The notes beneath the pieces were generated by a model. That model did not search any database and had not been told where the DNA came from. It saw nothing but the letters and a program-made list of their open reading frames with translations. 64,000 nucleotides of DNA. Source: Cryobacterium cryoconiti (GTDB lineage: Bacteria > Actinomycetota > Actinomycetes > Actinomycetales > Microbacteriaceae). Where the stretch lies: contig NZ_SOHA01000041.1 of the NCBI RefSeq assembly GCF_004403065.1, positions 62,001 to 126,000 of the forward strand, in the 5' to 3' direction. Shown one piece after another: positions 1 to 8,047 of the stretch (the first letter of the stretch is position 1; each line of letters opens with the position of its first letter). A program made the position numbers and the translations under genes.

Positions 1-149
1 ACGCGCAGTCCGCGGACGGGGCACTGCGGGACACCGTCGTGTTCTCGGTGATCCAATCGGAATGGCCGACCGTGAGGAAGGACCTCCGGCACAAGCTGGA
101 GCAGGGGCTGCGCCACCGGACGGACGCGAACCGCGCTCCCAGCGTCTGA
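1..149 (+). CDS. GNAT-family N-acetyltransferase, C-terminal fragment
   Basis: Only the last ~48 codons are in the window; the gene enters from the left edge and stops with TGA at 147-149. The frame reads a C-terminal pattern typical of RimJ/RimL-like GNAT acetyltransferases: an LRDTVVFSV strand followed by a SEWPTVRKDL helix. Family members transfer acetyl from acetyl-CoA to amino groups of proteins or small molecules. The substrate cannot be judged from this fragment. The assignment rests on this short C-terminal signature only. Confidence 0.55.
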   Translation, partial: AQSADGALRDTVVFSVIQSEWPTVRKDLRHKLEQGLRHRTDANRAPSV

Positions 150-237
150 AGTTACAATTGAGGCGAAACGATTCTTGTGTAGCGGTCGCCCAGGCTTTTC
201 CCCGCGCCTGCCCGAATCATCCGCGAAAGAAGGATCC

Positions 238-1857
238 ATGACGCAGCTCGCCGGCGTGTCCACGCCCGAGGTACTGACCGAAGCCCTCCGGCGGCGCACG
301 TTCGCCGTGATCTCGCACCCCGACGCGGGCAAGTCGACGCTCACCGAAGCACTGCTGCTGCACGCCCGCGCCATCACCACGGCCGGTGCGACGCACGGCA
401 AGGCCGGCCGGCGTGGCACCGTGTCCGACTGGATGGCGATGGAGCAGGCTCGCGGGATCTCCGTGACCAGCGCGGCGATCCAGTTCGAGTACCGCGACGC
501 CGTGATCAACCTGGTGGACACCCCCGGTCACGCCGACTTCTCCGAGGACACCTTCCGCGTGCTCTCCGCCGTCGACGCCGCGGTGATGCTCGTGGACGCC
601 AGCAAGGGTCTCGAAGTGCAGACCATGAAGCTCTTCGAAGTCTGCAAGCAGCGTGGCCTCCCCGTGATCACCGTGATCAACAAGTGGGACCGTCCGGGCG
701 CCGAGGCACTGGACCTGATGGACGAGATCCGGGAGCGCACCGGCCTCCTGCCCACCCCCCTGACCTGGCCCGTCGGGATCGCCGGCGACTTCCGTGGTGT
801 GATCGACCGTGCCTCGCACGAATTCATCCGTTTCCACCGCACCGCCGGCGGGGCGAAGACCGCGGAGCCCGAGCGCCTGAGCGCGGCCGTCAAGGCCGCC
901 GAAGAGGGTGCCGCCTGGGTCACCGCCACCGAGGAATCGGAACTGCTGGCGGAGGAGAGCCAGGACCACGACGAGGCCCGTTTCCTCGCGAACGAGACCA
1001 CCCCGGTGCTCTTCGCCGCCGCCGTGCTCAACTTCGGTGTGCAGCACATTCTGGACACCCTCGTGGACTTCGCGCCGGCCGCGGAGGCCCGGGAGGACGC
1101 ATCCGGTGGTCACCGCCCCGTGGACAGCGCCTTCTCCGGCTTCGTGTTCAAGGTGCAGTCCGGGATGAACGCCTCGCACCGCGACCATGTCGCCTTCGTG
1201 CGGGTCTGCTCGGGCCAGTTCAAACGGGGCATGATCGTCACCCACGCGGCCAGTGGCCGCCCGTTCGCCACCAAGTACGCCCAGCATCTGTTCGGGCGCG
1301 AGCGCGAGGTGGCCGACGAGGCCTGGCCCGGCGACATCGTCGGACTGGTCAACGCCTCCGCCCTCCGCGTGGGTGACACCATCTTCGAGACCGAAGCGGT
1401 CGAGTACCCGCCGCTGCCGATGTTCGCCCCGGAGCATTTCCGGGTGGTGCGTTCAGCGGACTCCAGCAAGCACAAGCAGTTCCGGCGCGGAATCGACCAG
1501 CTCGACCACGAGGGTGTCATCCAGGTGCTGCGCTCGGAGCTGCGCGGCGACCAGGCACCGGTGCTCGGCGCCGTCGGACCGATGCAGTTCGAGGTCGTGG
1601 AGGAACGAATGACGCACGACTTCGGCGCGGCCATCCGCACCGAGGCGCTGCCCTACCAGCTGGCGCGCCGCACCGACCGGGCCAGCGCCGAGATCCTCGG
1701 GCACGACCGCCAGGTCGAGGTGCTGATGCGCTCGGACGGCACGTTGCTCGCCCTGTTCAGCACCCCGTGGCGACTGCGGAACACCGTGCGCGACCACCCC
1801 GAGCTGATGCTCGAAGACCTGGCCACGGGCAGCAACGCGGTTCCGGCCGCGTACTAG
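238..1857 (+). CDS. prfC: Peptide chain release factor 3 (RF3)
   Basis: This translational GTPase recycles RF1/RF2 from the ribosome after peptide release. The protein is 539 residues. The N-terminal G domain shows the P-loop SHPDAGKST at residues ~26-34, switch motifs ending in DTPGH, and NKWD as the guanine-specificity motif. EF-Tu-like domain II and the RF3 C-terminal domain follow. The reading frame is open upstream to 175, but ATG 238 has a purine-rich GAAAGAAGGA just before it and begins the conserved region, so it is preferred. The gene stands alone and is followed 29 bp after its stop by a palindromic repeat (family B), then by a convergent PBP gene. Confidence 0.95.
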   Translation: MTQLAGVSTPEVLTEALRRRTFAVISHPDAGKSTLTEALLLHARAITTAGATHGKAGRRGTVSDWMAMEQARGISVTSAAIQFEYRDAVINLVDTPGHADFSEDTFRVLSAVDAAVMLVDASKGLEVQTMKLFEVCKQRGLPVITVINKWDRPGAEALDLMDEIRERTGLLPTPLTWPVGIAGDFRGVIDRASHEFIRFHRTAGGAKTAEPERLSAAVKAAEEGAAWVTATEESELLAEESQDHDEARFLANETTPVLFAAAVLNFGVQHILDTLVDFAPAAEAREDASGGHRPVDSAFSGFVFKVQSGMNASHRDHVAFVRVCSGQFKRGMIVTHAASGRPFATKYAQHLFGREREVADEAWPGDIVGLVNASALRVGDTIFETEAVEYPPLPMFAPEHFRVVRSADSSKHKQFRRGIDQLDHEGVIQVLRSELRGDQAPVLGAVGPMQFEVVEERMTHDFGAAIRTEALPYQLARRTDRASAEILGHDRQVEVLMRSDGTLLALFSTPWRLRNTVRDHPELMLEDLATGSNAVPAAY

Positions 1858-1871
1858 GTGTACCGAGCCCG

Positions 1872-1935
1872 GTAACTGTTGCCCATCCGGACAACTGTCA
1901 CCGGTGTGCGGGCAACAGTTGTCCGGTTCGGCAAC
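1872..1935. repeat. Dispersed palindromic repeat, family B, copy 1
   Basis: The core is an inverted repeat at 1887-1902 and 1911-1926 (CCGGACAACTGTCACC against GGCAACAGTTGTCCGG). It has two mismatches and an 8-nt loop. The reverse complement aligns over about 65 nt with the sequence at 43461-43525, including outside the stem, where AACAGTT and GACAGTT motifs recur. It lies between the convergent ends of prfC and the PBP gene, so it could also act as a bidirectional terminator, although there is no T-run. Confidence 0.7.
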
Positions 1936-1981
1936 ATATGCGGGTAGCCGGACGTGCGGGGGGCCGGGAGGCTGCGGCCGG

Positions 1982-4087
1982 TCAGCGGACCAGGTCGCGG
2001 GGCGGCTCGGTGAACTCGTCGCCGCCGAATTTGGCGTTGGCGACGCTCATCATGTCGGGCCACATCCGGTGCCGGGCTTTGGCTGCCTGCCCACTCTCGA
2101 AGTACGTCTCCCGCTGGTCCTCACCGGCCCCGGACACGTTCACGACCCCCGCGATGGTGGCGACCTTGGTGCTGGCGCCGGCCATCCAGGTGTCCTTGTT
2201 CTCGTCGGTGGTGCCGGTCTTGCCGATCATCGGCACCTCCGGCTCGGTGTCGTAGTAGGAGGGAGTCCCGGATCCGCGGGTCATCACGCGCTGCATCGCG
2301 TAGGTCATCGCCGCCGCAACCTCCGAGGAGACGGACTGCGCGCACGTGGACTGCGGGGCCGGGAGCTCGGCTCCGCCGGGGCCGGTGATGCGGTCGATCA
2401 CGATCGGCGAGCAGGTGACGCCGTTGTTGGCGATCCCCGCGTAGGCGGCCGCCATCGTCAGGGGCGCGATCTCGTTGGTGCCCAGAACCGCGGACGCGCC
2501 CTGCTCCAGCGCGGCACCGTCGGCCCGGTGCACCCCGAAGGCCTCGGCCGTCTTCCGGATGTTGCACAGGTCCAGTTCCTTGGCCATGCCGATGTAACCC
2601 GTGTTGATCGAGTCGATGGTCGATTCCAGCGCGGAGTAGTAGGAGTCATCGTCGGAGGATGAGTCGTTGCTGGGTGCGAAGTCGGTGCCGTAGTCCTGGG
2701 GTCCGTTGCAGCTGTCCTCGAACTCGCCCCAGTCCGAGCGTTCCCAGGAACTGGCCGTGTCGCCCAGGGAATTGCCCTGGTTCAGCCATTCGGCGAGGGT
2801 GAAGACCTTGTAGGTCGACCCGGTCTGGAACCCGTTGGAGCCGCCCTGGCCCAGATCGGTGTTGTAGTTGATCCCGGTGTAGTTCGCCCCGGTGGCCTGC
2901 ACGGCCGGATCCTGGCTGTAATCCTTGTTCTGCGCCATGGCCAGCACCCGCCCGCTGCCCACGCCCACACTCGTGACGACTCCGCCGACGTCCCAGTCGT
3001 CATACGTTGTGGGAACGTTCTCGGCGAGGGTGTCCAGGGCCGCCGTCTGCAGGTCCAGGTCGAGGGTCGTGTACACGTTGTAACCGCCGAGACGGAAGTT
3101 CGCCAGCCGGGTGTCGGCGTCCGCGCCGAACGCCGGGTCGTTGCGGAGCGTCTGCAGGACCAGGTCGCAGAAGAAGGCGCTGCCGCCCGCGGTCTGGCAG
3201 CCCGTGCTCGGTTCGGTGATCGTGGGCTCGATCGGCGCGGCGATCGCGGCCTCGTGATCGGCCGCGCTGATCTTCTTCAGCCTCAGCATCTCGTCGAGGA
3301 TGTAGTCGCGGCGGTCCTTGTTGGCCGCGTACCCGTTGGCGGCCCCGTTCTCCGGGTTCTCCGGCACGTCGAGCTGGAACTTGACCGGGTTGTTGACGAT
3401 GGCGACGAGGCTCGCTGCCTGCGGCAGGGTGAGGGCCGCCGCCGTGGTGTTGTAGTAGTAGTTGGCGGCCGCTTCGATGCCGTAAACAGACCCGCCGAAA
3501 CCGGTGATGTTCAGGTACTGGCGCAGAATGTCGTCTTTGGAGTATTTCTTCTCCAGGCCGACCGCGAGGCTCATCTCCTTGAGTTTGCGATCGGGACTGG
3601 TCTCGGTGGCCGTGTCGTAGCAGCTCATCCGTTCGTCGTCGTCGGAGAGCGCCTCACACTCCTGCACGAGCACGTTCTTCACGTACTGCTGCGTGATGGA
3701 GGAGCCGCCGCGCACCTCCCCCGTGAACAGCGTGGTCGCGGCGCCGGTGAGGGTGCCCATGATGTTGATGCCGCCGTGGTCGTAGAAGCCGGGGTCCTCG
3801 CCGGAGGTCGCGGCATCCTTCACGTACTGGCTGATCGCATCCGAGCTCACTTCGACCCGGTTCTGGTCGTAGAACGAGGCCAGCAGGGTGGGCGTGCCGT
3901 CGCCGGCGGTGGCGTAGATGTTGCTCTTCTGCGACAGGCGGCCGATCGTGAGATCGTCCGGCAGACTCACGACGACGACGACGACCGCCGTCGCCAGCAG
4001 GGCGATGACGATTCCGAGCGCGATCAGAACCCGTGACCGACGACGGGAACGACGAGCGGTCTTTCTACCGGACAATTCTTGGGTCAT
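1982..4087 (-). CDS. Bifunctional penicillin-binding protein (class A: GT51 plus transpeptidase)
   Basis: This enzyme polymerises and cross-links peptidoglycan at the outer face of the membrane. The protein is ~701 residues: a short Arg/Lys-rich cytoplasmic start, one membrane segment at ~20-42, and a glycosyltransferase domain with the catalytic Glu97 (EDPGFYDHGG) and GGSSITQQ (~128-134). The transpeptidase domain has STYK (Ser424, Lys427), SIN (493-495) and KTGT (623-626). All catalytic motifs are present. The ATG at 4087 is chosen because it directly precedes the basic/TM start; the frame is open 26 codons further up and no clear SD is visible. It lies 82 bp downstream of rnj on the same strand, with a strong hairpin between them. 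Secreted-domain Cys residues at ~144 and ~156 and at ~297 and ~307 could form disulfides. Confidence 0.92.
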   Translation of the reverse strand: MTQELSGRKTARRSRRRSRVLIALGIVIALLATAVVVVVVSLPDDLTIGRLSQKSNIYATAGDGTPTLLASFYDQNRVEVSSDAISQYVKDAATSGEDPGFYDHGGINIMGTLTGAATTLFTGEVRGGSSITQQYVKNVLVQECEALSDDDERMSCYDTATETSPDRKLKEMSLAVGLEKKYSKDDILRQYLNITGFGGSVYGIEAAANYYYNTTAAALTLPQAASLVAIVNNPVKFQLDVPENPENGAANGYAANKDRRDYILDEMLRLKKISAADHEAAIAAPIEPTITEPSTGCQTAGGSAFFCDLVLQTLRNDPAFGADADTRLANFRLGGYNVYTTLDLDLQTAALDTLAENVPTTYDDWDVGGVVTSVGVGSGRVLAMAQNKDYSQDPAVQATGANYTGINYNTDLGQGGSNGFQTGSTYKVFTLAEWLNQGNSLGDTASSWERSDWGEFEDSCNGPQDYGTDFAPSNDSSSDDDSYYSALESTIDSINTGYIGMAKELDLCNIRKTAEAFGVHRADGAALEQGASAVLGTNEIAPLTMAAAYAGIANNGVTCSPIVIDRITGPGGAELPAPQSTCAQSVSSEVAAAMTYAMQRVMTRGSGTPSYYDTEPEVPMIGKTGTTDENKDTWMAGASTKVATIAGVVNVSGAGEDQRETYFESGQAAKARHRMWPDMMSVANAKFGGDEFTEPPRDLVR

Positions 4088-4126
4088 GGGCGCGCCGAGT
4101 CGTTTCTGGTTGCGGGGAAAGCGGGA

Positions 4127-4157
4127 GGGCCGCCGGGCCGGGATGGCCCGGCGGCCC
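4127..4157 (-). terminator. GC-rich hairpin after rnj
   Basis: A perfect 13-bp stem (4127-4139 pairs with 4145-4157) has a 5-nt loop. It lies 13 bp beyond the rnj stop codon and ahead of the PBP start. No T-tract follows, so it may be an I-shaped terminator or a processing/stability element rather than a classic intrinsic terminator. Confidence 0.5.
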
Positions 4158-4169
4158 GGCGGCATTCGA

Positions 4170-5858
4170 TCAGGCGTCGACGACGACCGAGGTGATCACC
4201 GGGATGCGACGGTACTTGCGCTGCATCCAGCGGGTCAGGCTCTGGGTGAAGATGTCTTCGAGCTCTGCGCCGTTGACGATCTTGACCTTGTTCGCGGCGC
4301 GCAGGGCGTCATCGATGGACTTCGTCGCACCCTGGATCCACTCGTTGTCCTGCACGAAGCCGCGGGCGATGAACTCGACCGGCTCGGTGAGCAGGCCGGT
4401 GCGGGTGTCGAGGATGCCGAGGATGGTGACGGCACCGTCGTTGGAGAGCTGCACGCGGTCGGCGAGAGCCTCTTCCGAGCCGCCGCCGCCCACGGTCATG
4501 CCGTGCACGAACACGAGCTCGGCAGCGACTCGGCCGGTGACCTTCGCGACGCCGTCGACGAGGTCGACGACCACGCCGTCCTCGACGACGAGAACCTGCT
4601 CCTCGGGGACACCCGTGCGGATGGCGAGGTCGGCGTTCGACTTGAGGTGGCGCCATTCACCGTGGTACGGCAGGACGTTCTTGGGCTTGACGATGTTGTA
4701 GACGTAGACGAGCTCGCCGGCCGACGCGTGGCCGGAGACGTGCACCTTGGCGTTGCCCTTGTGCACGACGTTGGCACCCCAGCGGGTGAGGCCGTTGATG
4801 ACCCGGTAGATCGAGTTCTCGTTGCCGGGGATCAGCGAGCTGGCCAGCAGCACGGTGTCGCCCTCGCCGATCTTGATGGTGTGCTCGCGGTTGGCCATCC
4901 GGGCCAGCGCCGCCATCGGCTCACCCTGCGAACCGGTGCAGATGAGCACGACCTTGTCGTCCTTCATGCGATCGAAGGCCTTGACGTCGACCAGGAGGCC
5001 CTTGGGCACCTGGAGGAAGCCAAGCTTCTCGGCGATGCCCATGTTGCGCACCATCGACCGGCCGACGAAGGCGACCTTGCGGTTGTGGCGGGCGGCAGCG
5101 TCGATGACCTGCTGGATGCGGTGCACGTGGCTCGCGAAGCTGGAGACGATGATGCGGCGCGGCGCGGTGCGGAAGACGGCGTCGATGGCCGGGCGGATGT
5201 CCTCTTCGGTCACCGTGAATCCGGGCACCTCGGCGTTGGTGGAGTCGGTCAGGAAGAGGTCGACACCCTCTTCGCCGAGCCGGGCGAAGCCGGGGAGGTC
5301 GGTGAGGCGCTTGTCGAGGGGGAACTGGTCCATCTTGAAGTCGCCGGTGACGAGGACCAGGCCGGCCTCGGTGCGAATCGCGACGGCAACCCCGTCGGGG
5401 ATCGAGTGGTTCACGGCGAGGAACTCCAGGTCGAACGGGCCGGCCTTGCGGCGCTGGCCTTCCTCGATCTCGATCAGGCGGGGCGTGATGCGGTGCTCTT
5501 CGAGCTTGGCGCTGATGAAGGCCAGGGTCAGTTCCGTCCCGATGATCGGGATGTCCTTGCGCTCGCGCAGCAGGTACGGAACCCCGCCGATGTGGTCCTC
5601 GTGGCCGTGGGTGAGCACGATGGCCTCGATGTCCTGGAGGCGGTCGCGAATGGAAGAGAAGTCGGGCAGGATCACGTTGATGCCGGGCTGGGTCTCTTCC
5701 GGGAAGAGAACGCCGCAGTCCACGATCAGGAGCTTGCCCTTGTGTTCGAAGACGGTCATGTTGCGGCCGATTTCGCCGAGACCGCCGAGCGGGGTGACGC
5801 GGAGGCCGCGGCTGGGCAGTTTCGGCGGTGTGGACAGGTCGAGCGGGTGCTTGGTCAA
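4170..5858 (-). CDS. rnj: Ribonuclease J (metallo-beta-lactamase/beta-CASP RNase)
   Basis: RNase J has 5'-3' exonuclease and endonuclease activity in mRNA decay and rRNA maturation. The protein is 562 residues. The N-terminal LGGLGEIGRNM signature (~25-34) is followed by the zinc-binding HGHEDH at residues 84-89, which supplies the metal ligands. The beta-CASP domain has STNAEVPG and ICTGSQGEP motifs, with GHASAGEL nearer the C-terminus. The start is TTG at 5856-5858; the nearby ATG at ~5868 is in another frame. This alignment start fits the family length. The upstream ~330 bp has no convincing gene but may carry a long leader with a 17-codon ORF. Confidence 0.93.
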   Translation of the reverse strand: MTKHPLDLSTPPKLPSRGLRVTPLGGLGEIGRNMTVFEHKGKLLIVDCGVLFPEETQPGINVILPDFSSIRDRLQDIEAIVLTHGHEDHIGGVPYLLRERKDIPIIGTELTLAFISAKLEEHRITPRLIEIEEGQRRKAGPFDLEFLAVNHSIPDGVAVAIRTEAGLVLVTGDFKMDQFPLDKRLTDLPGFARLGEEGVDLFLTDSTNAEVPGFTVTEEDIRPAIDAVFRTAPRRIIVSSFASHVHRIQQVIDAAARHNRKVAFVGRSMVRNMGIAEKLGFLQVPKGLLVDVKAFDRMKDDKVVLICTGSQGEPMAALARMANREHTIKIGEGDTVLLASSLIPGNENSIYRVINGLTRWGANVVHKGNAKVHVSGHASAGELVYVYNIVKPKNVLPYHGEWRHLKSNADLAIRTGVPEEQVLVVEDGVVVDLVDGVAKVTGRVAAELVFVHGMTVGGGGSEEALADRVQLSNDGAVTILGILDTRTGLLTEPVEFIARGFVQDNEWIQGATKSIDDALRAANKVKIVNGAELEDIFTQSLTRWMQRKYRRIPVITSVVVDA

Positions 5859-6190
5859 AGAAACTCATTTCTCAATGTGAAACCGCGCGCGTCGCGGGCG
5901 TGTCTCGCGTAGTGGACCGTTGTCTGGTCCGGGTGAACGGATGTCTGGTGATCAGATCGTGCAAAGTTTGGTTTCGGGCTTCCTCGCCCGCAGCGAACAC
6001 GAGTGTCCGATCGGGTCGGAGTCGAGGCTGAGTCCGAAGGCGATGGCGTCAGGACCGTGGAGTCGTCGACACGGTGGTCGAGAGGGCACGGATGATGCTC
6101 ATGACTCCCCATTCTACCGCAGGCCGGTCGGCCGCTGGGCCGCATCCGCTGCCCAGCCTTCTTGAAGCCGGTTCCGCTACTCTCAACCCC
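5859..6190. other. Gene-free stretch between divergent rnj and glutathione peroxidase
   Basis: No protein family is recognisable on either strand. On the minus strand a TAGAAT hexamer (6111-6116) lies 8 nt before an ATG that opens a 17-codon ORF (6049-6102), giving a possible rnj promoter and leader. On the plus strand TACTCT at 6178-6183 lies 7 nt before the glutathione peroxidase ATG. A small GGACC/GGTCC hairpin sits at about 5914-5930 inside the putative rnj leader. Confidence 0.45.
6049..6102 (-). CDS. Possible 17-residue leader peptide upstream of rnj
   Basis: The minus-strand ATG at 6100-6102 opens a frame ending with TGA at 6049-6051. It encodes MSIIRALSTTVSTTPRS, rich in Thr and Ser codons. 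A TAGAAT box lies 8 nt upstream of the ATG, so a leaderless start is conceivable. There is no homology evidence and short ORFs arise by chance in this GC content. It is listed because it sits in the only long gene-free stretch and precedes an RNase gene that could be regulated post-transcriptionally. Confidence 0.2.
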   Translation of the reverse strand: MSIIRALSTTVSTTPRS

Positions 6191-6694
6191 ATGTCAGCCT
6201 CAGTGCTCCCCTCAACCCCGCTCACCCTCATCGACGGCACGGAAACGACCTTCGACCACTTCGCCGGCAAGGCGGTCCTGGTCGTGAACGTCGCCTCCAA
6301 ATGCGGGTTCACCCCGCAGTACGCCGGCCTCGAAGCCCTGTACGCGAAGTACAAGGACGAGGGCCTCGTGGTGCTCGGTCTGCCCTGCAACCAGTTCATG
6401 GGCCAGGAGCCGGGCGCCGAGGCGGACATCGAGTCGTTCTGCCAGATGAACTACGGCGTCACCTTCCCGCTGACCGTGAAGGCCGACGTGCGCGGCAAGC
6501 ACCAGCACCCCCTGTACGCCCAGCTGACCAAGTTCAAGAGCGGACTGCTGCCGGGCCTGGTGAAATGGAACTTCGAGAAGTTCCTGGTGAATCCGCAGGG
6601 CGAGATCGTCGACCGTTTCGCGTCGACCGTCGAACCGGAATCCGACGAGATCGTGCGCGCGATCGAAAAGACCCTCGCGGCCGACGCCGCTTAG
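6191..6694 (+). CDS. Glutathione peroxidase family protein (Cys form)
   Basis: This thiol peroxidase reduces hydroperoxides; Cys-type bacterial members usually use thioredoxin or mycothiol-linked reductants rather than glutathione. The protein is 167 residues, the normal length. The active-site Cys38 is in NVASKCGFTPQY, the Gln in LPCNQF (~68) and the Trp in VKWNFEKF, so the catalytic set is complete. Start: ATG 6191 begins the conserved fold. It lacks a Shine-Dalgarno but has TACTCT 7 nt upstream, suggesting a leaderless mRNA. Its stop overlaps that of the convergent CitE-like gene by 3 bp. Confidence 0.92.
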   Translation: MSASVLPSTPLTLIDGTETTFDHFAGKAVLVVNVASKCGFTPQYAGLEALYAKYKDEGLVVLGLPCNQFMGQEPGAEADIESFCQMNYGVTFPLTVKADVRGKHQHPLYAQLTKFKSGLLPGLVKWNFEKFLVNPQGEIVDRFASTVEPESDEIVRAIEKTLAADAA

Positions 6695-7554
6695 TAGTCG
6701 ACCGCGTCGGTCGGAGCCGGGCCGGGGGCAGCCCCGGGTTCCGGACGGCTCGCCTCCGCGCGCCGCAGCACGGCCTCGGCATGGCGGAGCAGGGGCGCGT
6801 CGATCATGCGTCCCTGATAGGCGAACACACCCTCCTCCCCCGCGGCCGCCTCCAGGATCTGCCACGCCGCCGAAACCTCGGCCGGCGCGGGCCGGAAGGC
6901 CGCCCGGATGACGGGCACCTGGCTGGGGTGGATGCAGGCGGTGGCGCGGAACCCGCTCGCGACGGCATCCGTCACCTCGGCATCGAGCCCCTCGAGGTCG
7001 GGGATGGCCAGAAACACGCCGTCCACGGCCGCCTTGCCGTGGGCACCGGCCGCCAGCAGCACCGCGGACCGGGCGTGGCGGGCGATGGCCCGGTAGCTGC
7101 CGTCGGGGAACCGGCTCGAGCTGCCGCCGAGCGACGCCACCAGATCATCGGCCCCCCACATCAGTGCGATCACGTTGGGTTCGGCCGCGATCGACGGGGC
7201 GGCGAGCACGCCCGCGGCGGTCTCGCAGAGCGCGATCACCTCGAACCGGCCCAGGGACGCGAGGTGCGCGGCGTTCACGGCCTTCGGCAGCATCACGTAG
7301 CGGTACAGGGTGTCGTCGAGGGCGGCGAGGTCGAGCTCGAAGTCGGGCGTGCCGACCGGGTTGACCCGCACGATGGTGCGTTCGGGGTCGAGCGGATGGC
7401 TGACCAGCATGCCGCGCGCCCGGGCCCGGTTGCCGGGCAGGAGCGCGTCTTCCAGGTCGAGGATCACCGCGTCCGCCCGCTCGGCCGCCTTACGGTAGCG
7501 GTCGGCGCGGTCGGCCGGGCAGAACAGCAGGGCAGGTCCGAGGTCGAAGCTCAT
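6691..7554 (-). CDS. CitE-like HpcH/HpaI family acyl-CoA lyase of the leucine cluster
   Basis: This is a TIM-barrel lyase of the citE/HpcH family, 287 residues, with LILDLEDA-type (AVILDLEDAL) and IALCETAAGV motifs that carry the Mg-binding acidic residues, and the C-terminal GFRATACIHPSQV. It is the last gene of an operon MccB-MccA-acyl-CoA dehydrogenase-MaoC-CitE. By synteny it matches M. tuberculosis Rv2498c, reported as a beta-hydroxyacyl-CoA lyase of leucine breakdown. Here it probably cleaves 3-hydroxy-3-methylglutaryl-CoA or a related thioester (inference). The ATG overlaps the stop of the MaoC gene (ATGA). The Pro/Ala-rich C-terminal tail is probably disordered. Confidence 0.85.
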   Translation of the reverse strand: MSFDLGPALLFCPADRADRYRKAAERADAVILDLEDALLPGNRARARGMLVSHPLDPERTIVRVNPVGTPDFELDLAALDDTLYRYVMLPKAVNAAHLASLGRFEVIALCETAAGVLAAPSIAAEPNVIALMWGADDLVASLGGSSSRFPDGSYRAIARHARSAVLLAAGAHGKAAVDGVFLAIPDLEGLDAEVTDAVASGFRATACIHPSQVPVIRAAFRPAPAEVSAAWQILEAAAGEEGVFAYQGRMIDAPLLRHAEAVLRRAEASRPEPGAAPGPAPTDAVDY

Positions 7555-8036
7555 CGCATGGCCTCCCGGCACCAGACCAGCACGGTGCGCTGGGCCGTGG
7601 CCACCACGTCACCCTGCTGGTTCCGCCCGGTGTGCAGCAACGTGACCAGACCCTGGCCCGGCCGGGACCCCGACAGCCGGCGGGCGGTGACGATCGTGTC
7701 GGAGTAGAGGGTGTCGCCGTGGAAGAGCGGATGCGGAAACGTCACCTGCCCGAAGCCGAGGTTCGCCACGATCGTGCCCTGGGTCAGTTGCGCCACCGAG
7801 CTGCCCACAAGGGTCGACAGGGTGAACATCGAGTTGACCAGGCGCTGCCCGAACGGCTGCGTCGCCGCCCACGCCGCGTCGAGGTGCAGCGCCTGCGAGT
7901 TCATGGTCAGGGTGCTGAAGAGCACGTTGTCGGCCTCGGTGACCGTGCGGCCGGGGCTGTGCCGGTAGCGGGCGCCCTCGTCGAACTCCTCGTAGTACAG
8001 GCCGCGCTGATCGATGGTGCGTCGCTCGTCGTTCAT
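7551..8036 (-). CDS. MaoC-family (R)-hydratase
   Basis: A hot-dog-fold enoyl-CoA hydratase-like protein of 161 residues. The MaoC signature is visible in FSTLTMNSQALHLD (the hydratase-type D/H pair is replaced by an N...H arrangement often seen in this subgroup) and FHGDTLYSDT. In this operon it is the candidate hydratase for 3-methylglutaconyl-CoA or the preceding unsaturated acyl-CoA. It lies 11 bp downstream of the acyl-CoA dehydrogenase stop and its own stop overlaps the CitE start by 4 bp. It corresponds in position to M. tuberculosis Rv2499c. Confidence 0.87.
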   Translation of the reverse strand: MNDERRTIDQRGLYYEEFDEGARYRHSPGRTVTEADNVLFSTLTMNSQALHLDAAWAATQPFGQRLVNSMFTLSTLVGSSVAQLTQGTIVANLGFGQVTFPHPLFHGDTLYSDTIVTARRLSGSRPGQGLVTLLHTGRNQQGDVVATAQRTVLVWCREAMR

Positions 8037-8047
8037 GCTCCTCCTGC

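Noticed and set aside
217-1437. 406-codon minus-strand frame over prfC
   Set aside because: Shadow of RF3; Gly/His/Val-rich translation, no domain and no plausible start.
3918-5912. Long 664-codon open frame antisense to RNase J
   Set aside because: It is composition-driven in high-GC DNA, its translation is Asp/Glu/Val/His-rich without any family pattern, and the opposite strand encodes a complete RNase J.
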